From the NCBI GenBank assembly GCA_026874595.1, contig CM049309.1, positions 2,394,076-2,458,075 of the forward strand: 64,000 nucleotides of DNA. The letters are read 5' to 3'. The stretch comes from Sipunculus nudus. Lineage: Eukaryota; Annelida; Sipuncula; Golfingiida; Sipunculidae. The notes under the pieces were generated by a model. The model had not been told where the DNA came from. It worked only from the letters and a program-made list of their open reading frames with translations, and searched no databases. Below, in pieces: positions 1-13,000 of this stretch. The number at the start of each line of letters is the position of its first letter. Position 1 is the stretch's first letter. Made by a program: the position numbers and the translations under genes.

Positions 1-145
1 AGAGCTGTGTCCTGCCATTGTGATTCTCCTTGACAGCTAGTCCTGCCACCATGGTTCTCCTGGACAGCTGTGTCCAGACACCATAGTTCACCTGGACAAT
101 TGTCCTGTCACCATACATCTGGTTAGCTGTGTCCTGTCATGGGTT
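1..145. repeat. Decayed ~32-bp minisatellite
   Basis: About four imperfect copies of a unit built on 'agctgtgtcctgccaccat' and 'ggttctcctggac' run from the left edge of the window. The array probably extends beyond it. Confidence 0.7.
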
Positions 146-2223
146 GTGCTGTTTGTGATTTAAATTTCTATTTAATGAAGCTCTTGTTTTCTCACTGACA
201 TCAGAGATTACTAGTGTATCAACATATTTGATTTGTAATCAGTCATCTTTATACCAAAGTTCTACTCCTGATCACCATAGGCTTTTCTTTCATATCTGTA
301 TATTATATGTGTTCTTTAACTTTTTCAGCAGATAGGTCTTTACATATTCTTATTGTGTGTACTGTCTTAATTTTGTTTCAAGCAGGATGCCACTATTGAT
401 GATTAAAATCTGATTGAAATAAAAACGTGTGTGTTTAATGAGCAGAAGGACTCCTCTGAATGGCTATTGTTTCAGTTTAATGCCTCATCTGCAGCACCTG
501 TGAACGCATTAATCAATTTAATTATGATTCATGTCTAATTGAATGTTTTAAACATTTAGTGTGTAATTCGTTCTGGGTCTGTCAAAATGTGATCACGACG
601 TTTAAACACAAAGTTTCAGCTTGTGTGATGATTGTAAGACATGCCGTGTCACTTGTTATAGTCTCTGTTTTATCAGGGAGTAGATTGTGTCTTGTCTTTG
701 ATGGCTTCCAAGAGCGTTGCTATTGATTTAATCAAACTGCTTGTGTGATACTTGATGTAAGGCGGCAGTGTCTAGACCCGTTCCACGGCGGACTAGATTG
801 GATCACCCTGTGGTAAATTTATGAAGATGTTTGGCTTAATGAGACTTGTTCGAGCATAACCCGCCTAACATTGAGCTAGATCCCAGAGTGGACAGAGAAG
901 AATGTATCACTTTATATACCAGCTGATTGCATTGCAACTGACTAGGCTGTATCAGCTCATTTGAACGTTTCCCCCACCGAATAAAAAACTATAACCTGTC
1001 ATACCACACAGTGGAAAGCTGTATTGGTCCATTTTATCTTTGTATGATTACCATAAAGCTGCTGTGGTTGGCATTTTGTTTATGAGGGTTTCAAATTTGC
1101 AATATTCAGAAAAGGGAACAACACAAATATTAAACTTCCCTGAATAAGAATTCCCATCTACAAAGGTTAACAGTTGTTTATGCGAAAGTCTCCACCTCAT
1201 GTATATTATCCATGACTCTCACATGAAATGCCAGAACTCAAAAGACTGATAATTCAGTGACTGATAGTACAAATAATAACCAGATCTGTTATCTTATATG
1301 CACTTGTTTGATGTTTGATGAAAAATTAATATAAAAGTTAATATACTCTGTGTAAGTTACTACATGGTGAGATCATAAAAATAAAGAAAAAGTGAAAATT
1401 CATAGAAATTAACCCTAAAAATACAGACCCTAGAATGGTAATAGCTTCTGAAAGGTTGGCTGTAGAAATAGTTGTGAGCACTTCAGATTGTGTCATTAAA
1501 AGATCAGACTCTTAAATTCCTGTAATTATTTCTTTCACCTTTAAACATGATGAAGTAGGTTTGATATTGTTAGAAGCAGTTTTCACTGCAGTCTGGAACA
1601 TTTTTTCCAGCAAATGAATCAAATTTTTTAAAATCCTCTTCAGAAGTTTGAATTTTAACAAATATAATTCTAAAACATGTTTACACATGTCCAAACAATC
1701 TTGAAGATTAACAAGCATTACTGTCGTCATATTGTGTGTTCTTTTTTACAGTAGTAGGGATACACACAATGCAGACTTGCTCATAGGGTTTAAACATAGG
1801 GTTTACAGTTTGTTTTAAGAATTGCAAGCCAGTAGGGCCTGGATATATAGATTTCACCAGCACACCAGATAAATTACAGGTCCTGTTATTTTTATGCTGA
1901 GTGTAGTTCATTTTCATTTTAGGATATAAACTAACATATAATTTGGTTTAACATCACCAACAAATTGCAAAACTGGTGACTTTATTGTTGTTATCTGAAA
2001 AGCAGTTTAAATACACTTTTTCAGTACTAAAGCTCCAAATATCAGTGGAAAAAGTTTGACTGTGCCCAGTCTTGCAGACACCACTTGTCCACAGATGTCA
2101 CCAACTTGTTCACTTGGGACATAAAACTGATCAAAAACAGATTGATCAATGATATCTGTAAAATTTAAAAACAGGTGATAACAGGTGGCTTCAGACTGCA
2201 TGATCACCAGAGGTTAATAATTG

Positions 2224-2396
2224 TACAATAAAACCTCACTTAACGACTAACTCAGTTTATCAACCACCTCAAATAACTACCACCTTTTCAATGTCCCCGT
2301 TCTCTTTAGCTCTTTATATGAGACCTCCCTTCGACGACCACCTCGAAAATGTGACCATTATATCGAGGTCCTGAGATTTTACTGTACATGAGGGGG
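2224..2396. mobile_element. MITE-like element with TACAATAAAACCTC / TACAGTAAAATCTC ends
   Basis: The left end TACAATAAAACCTC and the inverted right end (reverse complement TACAGTAAAATCTC) form imperfect terminal inverted repeats around a ~170-bp body rich in 'gaccacct'-type words. Size and TA-rich flanks suggest a Tc1/mariner-type MITE. Related copies occur elsewhere in the window. Confidence 0.55.
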
Positions 2397-4770
2397 ACAT
2401 TCCTGGCCAAGTTAACGGATATGATTGACAGTTAGGGTTCAAGGTGTGTTAGTAGGTCTAAGGTTTGATTTGATGACCTATTATTCACCTTTGGTTTGAT
2501 TCCTGATTCAATTATTAATTTAGTAGAAATTTTAGACTTACTTTATATAAAATCAAATATTTACTACAACTGTTTTTTTTTAATTTTGCAAATAATGGAA
2601 CAGTGAAGCCGTCCCATTGTTCCACACCAGCATATCTCTGAAAGACGTGCTATATACAAGCAAGGATTGAAATAGATCTAGGGCACATACACTATATATT
2701 TGACAGCTAACAAAAGGCTTTCAGGGTGGTATAAAGTAAAAAAGTTATAAAGAAAAAAAATTAAAACAAATCAGTTCATAGATTTAGAATCATAAACAAT
2801 TACGTAGTGCACCAATTGTTTGATACATTGTTGCACCCCTGTTTGTTAGTATTCCATATAATATTTCAACATTTTCTCCATATAACATTAATCATTGTAC
2901 CAGCAGTATGAGCTTGTATATGGAGTAATGTAACCAGAAAATGTCTGACATTATTATGGAACTAAAGAAATAAATTAGAGTCCCCTGCATGCACCAGAGA
3001 CTGTATATGTTCTCTCGTTCACTGGTGTCTGTTCATCTACAGATATCAAATTTTAATTAATTATAGTATCTGATGCCCCGGCTGTCAGCAATTCATCAAG
3101 TTGATTAGTTTTAATACCACCTGCTAAAAGTGTCATTAATCTTAATTAAGATTAGTTGGTGGTTAAATCTGTAATAAAAATGAAAGAGACAGTATTTTAA
3201 GAAAAATATGCCTACAAAAATTTAAGTGCCTGATCTGTCACTGTATAAGGAACCTTTGTTAGATCCAGATTGTTTTGACAAGTTTAATTTATCGCTACCT
3301 TAACAATAATGGGAGATTTTTGCTTTTATCATGAAATTATTCTGTGTTTAACAGCTGCTGTTACTGTTAGCTCCAAGAAGCTTTGCTGGTATGTTCTATC
3401 GGTCAGAGCTAGGCAATCTGCCTTTAAATGATTATTATATGTCACTAGATGAAGATGAAATTAGGTACATATCATGATATAAAAATATTGACCCAAGTAT
3501 TATTCATAAAGTCCTCGTATACTGGCGTGTTATGTAACAAGATTCCATCTACAAGTTTCTGTTAATATTATGAACCCAAAGCACATGCTCTAAGCATGAA
3601 ACTTCAGTAACAGTGCAGAGTTCATCTTAGAAATTGTATCTGATATATACTAACCATCTGAAAGCACAAGCTGGTTATCTTGAATATAAGTTAGTACATT
3701 GTAGCCAGATATTGTCCAAAAGTTACATAAACATATACTCAATGAACAAATCAAAGACTCTTACAGGTAATCACCACAGTATCAGTATCTTGTTACCCTC
3801 TAATCTATCATATACACAGTAAAGTTAGCTATACCTAACACTACTCATGTATACCTGTGTAACGCTCAAGTCTACAACATATCAAATTTCCCTTTTAGAG
3901 GTATATTATTATTTCTTTCAGTTCCAGACTTCATTGCTGAATTAATAGAGTCCGGGAGAGTTGTTTGTATTTTCTTTAGTTAAATTAGTTCAGCAGATCC
4001 TAATATTGTAGATCAGCTTGAACAAATTATGAAAATGGGGAATACAAATTACAGGCAGACAATAACATACTCCCTTTAAAATGAGTGACTGTGAAAGCAA
4101 GTTAATTTATTAGATTGCTGCCTCTTGAAGAAACATATACTGTTAATACTGACAAGATTTAAGAGTGTAAGCCACTTCCAAAGAGGCCTGCAAATTAATG
4201 ATTGATTCTGCACTTAGTTATAGCATATTGTTTAGTGATGATTATATTTCATGGGATCTGCATAATACATCCAGAACAGCTGATTATATTACAAACAGAC
4301 CACCTGCTCAGGACTGCTCCTTCATCATGTGACAATATTTGCTCGTGTGTGGCCAGTCTGGCTTTTTCCTCCCATTTGTCACTGAACAGTCTCATATCTT
4401 TGAATTAATTATTGGATGGAGCCTTATTCCCCTTGGTGGTAGTGGCTGGCACGTGGTCATGGAACAAATGGATTCTGATCCAATTGAGTATTCCACAAAA
4501 CATGGTGACACATAGTAATCACAAACTCATCTGTCCTTCCTTCTCTCTATCCATCCTTTGAATCAAACAGAGTAAAATGCTGTTGAGTTGAAAGTGGAAG
4601 GATGAAGAGCAAACTTTGGAAGATCTGAGGTTAATGAGACTGCCAGGTTTTGCTTGGTTAAATTTAAGTAATTTTTGCAAGGATTTGTAGCTTATGACAG
4701 CAAAATATGAGGGATGTTTGACCAATCAAATTTGACACGGTCAGATTTTACTCAACATACTATACTTCTT

Positions 4771-5050
4771 GTGCAGCCGTTTTAAACTACAGTCATTTAC
4801 TATCTCCTTTGTGCAGCTGTTTTAAATAATGGTCATTTAGTATCTCCTTTGTGCAGCCGTTTTAAACTACAGTCATTTAGTATCTCCTTTGTGCAGCTGT
4901 TTTAAACTACAGTCATTTAGTATCTCCTTTGTGCAGCTGTTTTAAACTACAGTCATTTAGTATCTCCTTTGTGCAGCTGTTTTAAACTACAGTCATTTAG
5001 TATCTCCTTTGTGCAGCCGTTTTAAACTACAGTCATTTAGTATCTCCTTT
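4771..5050. repeat. 40-bp tandem repeat, seven copies
   Basis: Seven near-identical 40-bp units begin with gtgcagc(c/t)gttttaaa and end with tatctccttt, at 4771, 4811, 4851, 4891, 4931, 4971 and 5011. The low divergence indicates a young minisatellite. It is not coding. Confidence 0.95.
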
Positions 5051-6963
5051 GCTTTAACCACTGCTTTATAAAGCAAGATTCTCAGGGTTTCACCACCAGG
5101 GCTGGCACAGGTAAAGAATTGTTCTCAGACCAGTGAGAGCTTGATATCACATTGTGCATCCAACTCCAAGTTTCAAACCTGTGCCACCTCACTTTGATTG
5201 GCAGTTGCGGTCAACCAGTGGTATTCAACTTTTTCCTGATAGCAAATGCACTTAAAGCATATAACATTTAACCATTACACATGTTTAGTATCCCAATTCA
5301 TAGAAACAAATGATAATTTACAGTTTTGATAATATAGTCTCTCAAATAACTATAGAATTGTCTACAATTAATGGGATTTAGAATAATAAGGCATATTCAC
5401 ACATTAGTCAGCTTGTAATAAAAAAATCATAGTTTAAAGAATATCTTTGTTATATCAGTTTTTGTGTTTCTTATTTATTGAATGAGGAATGGTGAAGTGT
5501 CCCTTTATTCTGTAGACAGAACATTCCTGTAGCAAGTTGTAAGAATTGTGCAGAATTGTTTATGACCATAAAGACTTGTGACAAAATGTCACAGAGAAAA
5601 TGTCAGAAAATATCACATTACCTTCTGTGACATTTTGTGATACTATCCACGGTGGAATGACTTGTGCACTGGCACAAACTGTGGTTATTGATTTAAGATG
5701 AGGGGAACAGGCTCCTAAGGACAACCGGTGTCTGTAATGTGCTGCTTTCACCTTTGTAGTTGTGCTACATTGCATGTTGTAAGGTAGTTACAACCAGTAT
5801 TATGACCATGTTGATAATGGTTCCATGCATGCAAGGCTGAAGTAGCAGAAGCTATAGTGTCCATGTACAGGCTGCCAGCCAGAGGTACCAGCAACTTTAG
5901 TGTCCATGTACAATAGTAACAACCTTGGCTGTATATTGGATCTTGTGTCATATCTGGCAGACAGAGTTATCTGTATCTGGATCTGGAGCAATACTTGAAG
6001 ATCTGAGGTCATCATCAGGTTCAGAATGATTCTACATCACTATCTACTTCAGTATATTACACCTCCTATTCATCCCATCATGTTTTGTGAAGCTTTAATC
6101 AAAATTACACAGTAATCCTGCTTATATTTGGATAAGCAGACGTATAGTGAAATAACATTTCCTGGTTCAAAATCATTTAAAGAGAAAATGCAAGAGTTAA
6201 CAATGTAGGGTTCTTAAAAGGGAAATCATATAGATCTGTAGAATACAGAAATAAATGTTGAAGTAATGAGTTGACAAATTTTTTGATACCTTTCCTTATA
6301 GTTATTAGATTTTGACTTCTGACCTCTGCAGGCAGGAATATCATAATTTTATCGATTAAAAGAAGCACTTTGCTTCATCCTCAGGGTTTAGTTACTGAGT
6401 GTGATCAATTCTAACAAGACAGAGACCAACTTGCAAATATTCTGCTGCTATCATAACCAAGTTTGGCGTTTCCCCTATGGATTTGACATAAATTAATGCG
6501 GCACATGTCAAAGCGGACCCTAACGCGTGCAGACTAACGTCATAGTGATTTATCTCTAGTGGTCTAAATACGAAACCTGTGTGACACAGTTTGGCAGGGA
6601 GAAGCAATTGGTCTCAGGGAAATATCGGCGCTGTATAGATCCTCTCCAAATAAATGGCTGACCACCATGCGTCATAGAAAATATTTCCTGCCAGCTTTTT
6701 TGTTAGGCCACTTGAAAACCTTATCCAAACTGTCAATATCAAATTTGTCTTTGAATCAATGGAAAACTCTCCTGGAAAACAGTGGCAAGGAGTGACTTCC
6801 TAAAAAATAAATCAAGCTTGTATGGAGAATGGACGGGTGTCTAAGAGGTTTTCCTGGGTTCTTATAAATAATCAATTCACATTTATGTAGATCATGTTTA
6901 ACTGTCTGTGAAGACAAATATCAAAGTCTCTGTAGTGTAGATAGTGTATTTGAAAATATTTTA

Positions 6964-7310
6964 CATGTTTCTCCCTATCAGAAAACATTTTTCATGTAGC
7001 TCCCTGTCAGAAAAATATTTTTCATGTAGCTCCCTATCAGAAAAACATTTTTCATGTAGCCCCCTCTCAGAAAATATTTTTCATTTTGCTCCCTATCAGA
7101 AAATATTTTGTTATGTTGCTCTATATCAGAAAAACATTTTTCATGTAGCCCCCTATAGAAAATATTTTCATGTTGCTCCCTATCAGTAAATATTGTTCAT
7201 GTTGCTCCCTATCAGAAAATATATTTCATGTTGCTCTCTTTCAGAATATATTTTTCATGTAGCTCCCTGCCAGAAAATATTTTTCATGTTGCTCCCTATC
7301 AGAAAATTTT
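6964..7310. repeat. ~29-bp tandem repeat, about twelve copies
   Basis: About twelve units built on 'tgctccctatcagaaaa' plus 'tatttttcatg' lie head to tail, with small length changes. An open frame across them (6944-7189) is a product of the repeat, not a gene. Confidence 0.9.
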
Positions 7311-8659
7311 CAAGGTAGTAACATTTCTGTTATTAATTTATGATATTTGATTTATTTATAATCAAGACTTTCATGCACTAAAATCAGGTCATGTCATTTC
7401 CAATAAGATGTTATAGCTGAAACTTCAAACTAAACATAAGTTGAATTTAAACTAGCAGAAATCATTAGTCACTTTTTACAATACCCTTGTCCATATAGGG
7501 TAACTATGATATGAGATTAATGTTTTCATGTGTTAAAATCAGGAAATTTATCAGTTGAGGTCTTCCATCAGTAGAGACTGATCAAGTCACGGTCAATTTG
7601 AACAAATACATCATCCACCAAGCCTTATAGGTCCCAGACTGCTTTTTGCAACCACTTCTGTATAACTGAACACACTGAAAACAGATAACACCATTAAAAA
7701 ATGTCATATATTGAAAGCAGTGGTGTTGGGTGCTTTTCAGACCCAGAGGTATGTAGGCATGATATTTACCTGAGCACCATGACCACTGGGTCACTTTATT
7801 TATCAGATTTTTCATTTGAGAAAAAGGTTCTCAGAATCTGGCTCATTTGGATGTGTGCAAAAAGAATGATGAATTGTTCATATAATTCCTTGTCCGGTGG
7901 CCATTTTACTTGTACAAGGGTACATCACACAGACAGAATTTATTGACTGAAATATGGCAGAAAGATAGGCTTAAGCATTTATTTTACTGACAACGATAAA
8001 CCACAGCCTGATCACTCACTCTTACAGAGATTACAGGACAGAAGAACTAAGCCATATTGGTGGGTGGGACCAGTCTAGGAGTGGTGATGAACGATGCAGC
8101 GACCTCCAAGGTTGCAGCATCCATATTTTTACATGGACTGCCTTGTGTATATTAATATACTGGCTGATATAATTAGTGATCACTTCACTGCCAGACTTTG
8201 TTGAAAACATCGCCTTGAAAAATGGCCTAAGGCAGTCAGCACTGCTTTGGGGAATGTGTAATATGGGTCTTGTTCCCTATCATTACGTAAATGGAACATC
8301 CTCTCTTATCGGTTTTTATCTAGACGTTCTCGATTAGCTTGATTATAAAGCAAAGAGATGTTACATAATTATACCTTGTCATAACAATATGCTTAATTGT
8401 TTATCGATTTTTCCCTCCATCCTGGAAATGTCACACAGAGCGATATGCCTAGATATTAGACATTTGAATACGCAGAGTAAATACACAGTAAAAATATAGA
8501 TAATTACTGAATAAAAATATGTTTCATTCATTCTTGTCATGTATTGTTTTTGATATAATCGTGCTTATGGTAGGCTGACTAATATGAAAAATTCAGATGG
8601 CTGATTCTACATTACAGATACATGATTAAATATTGTACCTTAACATCAAGCAATATGGG

Positions 8660-8694
8660 AGGGGGGGGGGGGAGGTAAGGGGGAGAGGGGTTGG
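8660..8694. repeat. G-rich low-complexity run
   Basis: A run of about a dozen G followed by further short G runs. It is a simple repeat with G-quadruplex potential on the + strand. Confidence 0.8.
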
Positions 8695-9951
8695 TATTGT
8701 CATCTGTACCTGTGGACCACATAGTCATTAATGAAAGCCATTTGCTGAGAGCCTCATCAGAACATGGTGGTAGTTTTGCTTCATTCATGGTTTGTTATGC
8801 TAATGTCGTCCTCTGGTTAGGGGATGGTAATTTGCAGCGCCAGACAGCTCTGATGTGATTTATTTAACTTTGATGTGCTCCATTTACCCATGACTAGAAT
8901 GTCCCCATAAAAAATTCATACATCTGATGGTATTGTCCCACGCGGGCCTGAGATGGCCAATTGTTTCAGCCACGCGCTGATATTGGGGAGGCAGGCAGGA
9001 AGGCAAGTACTGCCACACGCGTCTCTCAGATACAATCCAAGCCTGGTAGCTCATATGGAAGCTACAGTAAACAGTTGTATTATCTGTAAAAATGGTCGCA
9101 GACCCTGAAAGCAGTTGAGGCCAGTTGGCCTAGGAATTTAACAGGACAAACATCAAGTGAATGGCACCGTGGCACATCAGTGTTCAGGACAAATTCAATA
9201 TTTTGATGTCTGGGCTAGTGATAAAATTAAGGCACAAATGGTTTTGGACATGAATCATATCAGAACAGCTAGATGGAGCAAGCCGCAGCATCAGTTATGA
9301 CATGACGAAGCTCGTAGGGTTAGAGCATCAGGGCTAGCTAGCTTTGGGGGAAATTACAACAGGGACAAGTTATCATTAAACCTGTGCTAGCCAAGCACTC
9401 AGCTTGCCAAAACGGAGTTCTGTATTGGGATGATATCTGCAATAATATCTTGTAAAGCATGATGCTGGGAGGAAGCAGCACATGATGCTGAGTATCTTGA
9501 ATATAACAGGGATGAGGATCCAGTGGCAGATAAACTTTTAAATGTGATACTCAGTAAAACACCAAGGCCTCCCTTTTTCAAGCTGGATATGAACTGTTCG
9601 TGTAAATTAGATGAAAACGTTTAACGAAAGGTGAGGTCCATACCTGTAGTGAGGCGGAGTGATCAGCTGGGTTTATCTTAATTCTCTTTGATAAGATAAG
9701 TTGATATAAAGTAAAGGTTTTATATGACAGTCAGCCACTCAAGTTGCTTCTCTGTGTAAGTAGATTATTAATATTCCTAGCTCTGTATGCAAGGCCTGTC
9801 ATCATTGTAGGATAGCATAATCCTTTAGCTCTTTGAAGCAAGTTGTGGAGCTAACAGGTATTCTGTGTGAAGGTTTGTTACTAAAGATTTCTCAGGTAAG
9901 ACTGTGGTGGGATCATTATGTAATTACCTTGTTATTTATTTTGTTTTTCAG

Positions 9952-10056
9952 GAACACAGGAAGGTCAAAGGCTTACAAGAAGTTGAAGCTAAAGTCAAAT
10001 ACACCAAACTTGCTCGCTCTCTTAAGACATACGGCATCACGTTCTTTCTTGTGAAG
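9952..10056 (+). CDS. Talin exon 1 of window: end of FERM F2
   Basis: Encodes 35 residues (fragment 1-35) starting EHRKVKGLQEVEAK and ending ARSLKTYGITFFLVK. This matches the last F2 helix of vertebrate talin, which ends ARSLKTYGVSFFLVK. The final Lys and the Lys two residues on (exon 2) belong to the basic patch that orients the head on PIP2 membranes. The acceptor is tttttcag and the donor gttagt; both boundaries are phase 0. Confidence 0.96.
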
Positions 10057-13000
10057 GTTAGTGTATATGTGTATTTGTAAGTCAATATATGTGGATGATG
10101 AATGTCGTTATGTGACATATACCACACCTTGTCTGGCATATGATGTAGTATATACTTCATAGAGCTTAAAGTTAATCCTTGTTATTTACAAAAATTATAG
10201 TTCTTATTCCTCTGGTATACCTCTTGATTTAAGCTGTACCAGGTACGGCACAGTAGGAAACATTTTGGAACACCATGGACATTAAATTTCAAAAAGATTG
10301 CTTGAAGTTTGAACCATGCATACCTGTTGTATGTTGTGTGTGTAGATGTTGGTGTGTTTGTGATTCATAATACAGAAACGTGCCTGTTATATCAGAATGC
10401 AACACAGGATTTTAGATACATGGCAAAGAGAAACCAATGAGGATTTTGCAGTTAAGTTTTAACAACTTGAAAAAGATTATACATACTCTATTATAATGCA
10501 GGGAAACACCCAATTTAAACAAAGTAACAGACTACTCAGAAAATGGTTGGCATTCCATAAAATATAAGTAAAACATATTTTTTTTCTTTTCAGGAGAAAC
10601 TTAAAGGGAAGAATAAGTTGGTTCCTCGGTTACTAGGCATCACCAAGGAAAGCGTCGTGAGAGTAGATGAGAAGACGAAAGAGGTCGGTTTTCCGTCGTG
10701 TTCTGATGACTGTTTAATATTTAAATTTCGATAAAATTGGCAGATATAAAATATAAAGTTACAAAATTGAGAAAATCCTTTCACTTTTAGTTTCCTTTTG
10801 TATTACATAAATATTAAATTATTAGGACAGTAAATGTGGGTGTAAACCTGTGACAGATATTGTATTAAATGCACAGATTTGATCACAGTCTTGTGTTTTA
10901 TTTTACAGATTTTACAAACATGGCCTCTGACAACAGTACGCCGGTGGGCTGCTTCACCAAACAGTTTCACCTTGGTAAGTTAACAAACTTTAAAATTAAA
11001 TATTTTTATTTTTTTTTAAATAATTTTTTATATTTTAAAGTATTATAAAGCTCTTTGCTTGTAGTATATGTTCCCTGCCTGAGGGTTTTGTTGTCATGGA
11101 ACAAACTGTAAAAGCTAAGTTGTATCTATGTGTGTTGGATCAAACAGTAATGGCATCACAGCGCTTGATGGACAAGTTGAAAAGTGACCTAACAGAGCAT
11201 AGTTAAACACTCAGTAACTTTGTCATTCTGTAAAGGTGTTAGATTTTTAATGTCTATTTTATTCATCTTCAGGACTTTGGGGATTATCAAGATGCTTATT
11301 ACTCAGTGCAGACAACAGAAGGAGAACAAATTTCACAGCTCATAGCAGGATACATAGACATCATATTGAAAAAGGTAAGAGAACAAACAGCTGACCAGCA
11401 AGGTATTGTCTATAGAGCCTTAGTATAACAATGATATCTACATACTTCACACATGATAGAGTACACAATATCATACATGTTAAGTATGTTATTGTTCAGG
11501 TATCAAGCTGATTTTTCTTCCATGTGTATTCAAGTATAACAGCTTATAGAAAAATAACCAATAAATAAAAATTTATTTCCAAATTATTATCCAATCACAT
11601 GATGTTCAACTCCTTGATGGAAATGATGTTTCACTTGATTTGCCTTGTATGGTGCTAGGAGACTTATCAAACACTGGATATAGCTTTTAATCAGATGATC
11701 AGATATTGTCTGTGTATTACCTCAAGTACTGATGTTCTTTATTTTGTATTGTGAGGTATCGGTGCACTGCTGTACCATGACAGCCTTTAAGTCGTATTGT
11801 AAAGTGCAGTATTGTTTTAATGTTTCATGTATTTTTATAATGAGCTTGTTTAATGTGCACTTTACATCAGATTGTAATATCCAGTAATGATTTTTAATAA
11901 ACCCTGTTTATTAGGTAGTACTCTCCATTAAGGGTGTTTAACATGTACTGTTTATCTTAAAATGTATCCACTGCTGAGGTTTAATGTCCACTGTTTTCCA
12001 GTTTGTAGTGTTTAGCCCTGTAGAAGTTTTCTTGGTATGTTGTCAAATCTGAATATTTATAAGGATAGGTTTCTGTTGTAGTTGTTCTACTTTACACTGG
12101 TGTGGTGTTTTATTACAGAGAAAAGCCAAGGATTATCTTGGGCTAGAAGAAGACGAGAACGCCCCAATGTTAGAAGACAGTGTCAGCCCTGCCAGGTTTG
12201 TACACACTACATATGTACACGCTGTAATACTCTGTATATGATATCAGATTAAATTTGACTTACAATAATTATTAGAAAATGAATATACTAGGTCTTAAGA
12301 ACTGAAGATGATTAAATCATTGCATAAATTTGTTATGCTTGTGTAGTCCCTACCTCAAATGAATATTGTTGTAAATGATGTTATTAAGTGTGAAATATGT
12401 AAGTATTCGTAATAAGCTATCAGTGATTTTATAATGAGGATATGAGATGTTCAGGCCTTGACCATTACATCATTATCTGTGATTTAACAATCTGATCAAC
12501 AAGGACCTCTGTGTTACTGGAATATTTTTAATGTTTACTTATTACTTCAAGACTTGTGAAAATAATGGATATAATCTGAAGGAATCTAATTTAGTTGAAC
12601 AATAATTTTATGATTATCACTGTGATGTGGTATGTCATGAAATGTTAGTGATGGCAGGGCCATACTTTTTATATTAGGAAGTATATGTGTTGTTATAAAG
12701 GTTTAGAGAATGTGGGGCTATGATTTTTAAAGGTACTGTTGAAATGCACAAGTTATTGTTGGTAAATCAGGAAGTGTATGTGATGTTATGAAGTATTCTT
12801 TATGACAGGGCCACCACAATCCAGCACAAGAGCTCCAACAGACAGATGGCAAGCGAGGAGTCGCTGGCAATGCCAGGAGTCCTGCGGGCGGGAGGAGGTG
12901 CACAGTCCCCGATCAGTACTGGCAGCCTGCAGCGACCCCTGTATTCTCAGGTCTCCAATCAGGCACATTCTGTGCATGTCACCCCTGGTGTGAGTCCGCA

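Larger units (their letters stand above)
1..9951. other. Upstream region: intron or 5' flank, no exon recognised
   Basis: No stretch here matches the talin F0, F1 or early F2 domains in any frame I read, and the short open frames lack splice or homology support. It most likely belongs to the long intron before exon 1 of this window, since exon 1 begins with a normal acceptor. It contains several minisatellites, a TIR element and a G-rich run, listed separately. Whether earlier talin exons lie upstream of position 1 cannot be seen. Confidence 0.7.
10057..12808. other. Introns 1-5: nothing notable
   Basis: Short A+T-rich introns between the F3 and linker exons (10057-10593, 10684-10908, 10975-11272, 11375-12118, 12196-12808). 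I saw no RNA gene, element or extra exon in them. Near 12650 a 'ggcagggccat' string mimics the real exon 6 acceptor at 12809. Confidence 0.7.

Noticed and set aside
6944-7189. 81-codon open frame with Ser/Phe/Cys repeats
   Set aside because: Lies on the ~29-bp tandem repeat; no splice or homology support.
9833-10054. Open frame through exon 1 starting at an ATG in the preceding intron
   Set aside because: Its frame differs from the talin frame of exon 1, which is fixed by strong homology.
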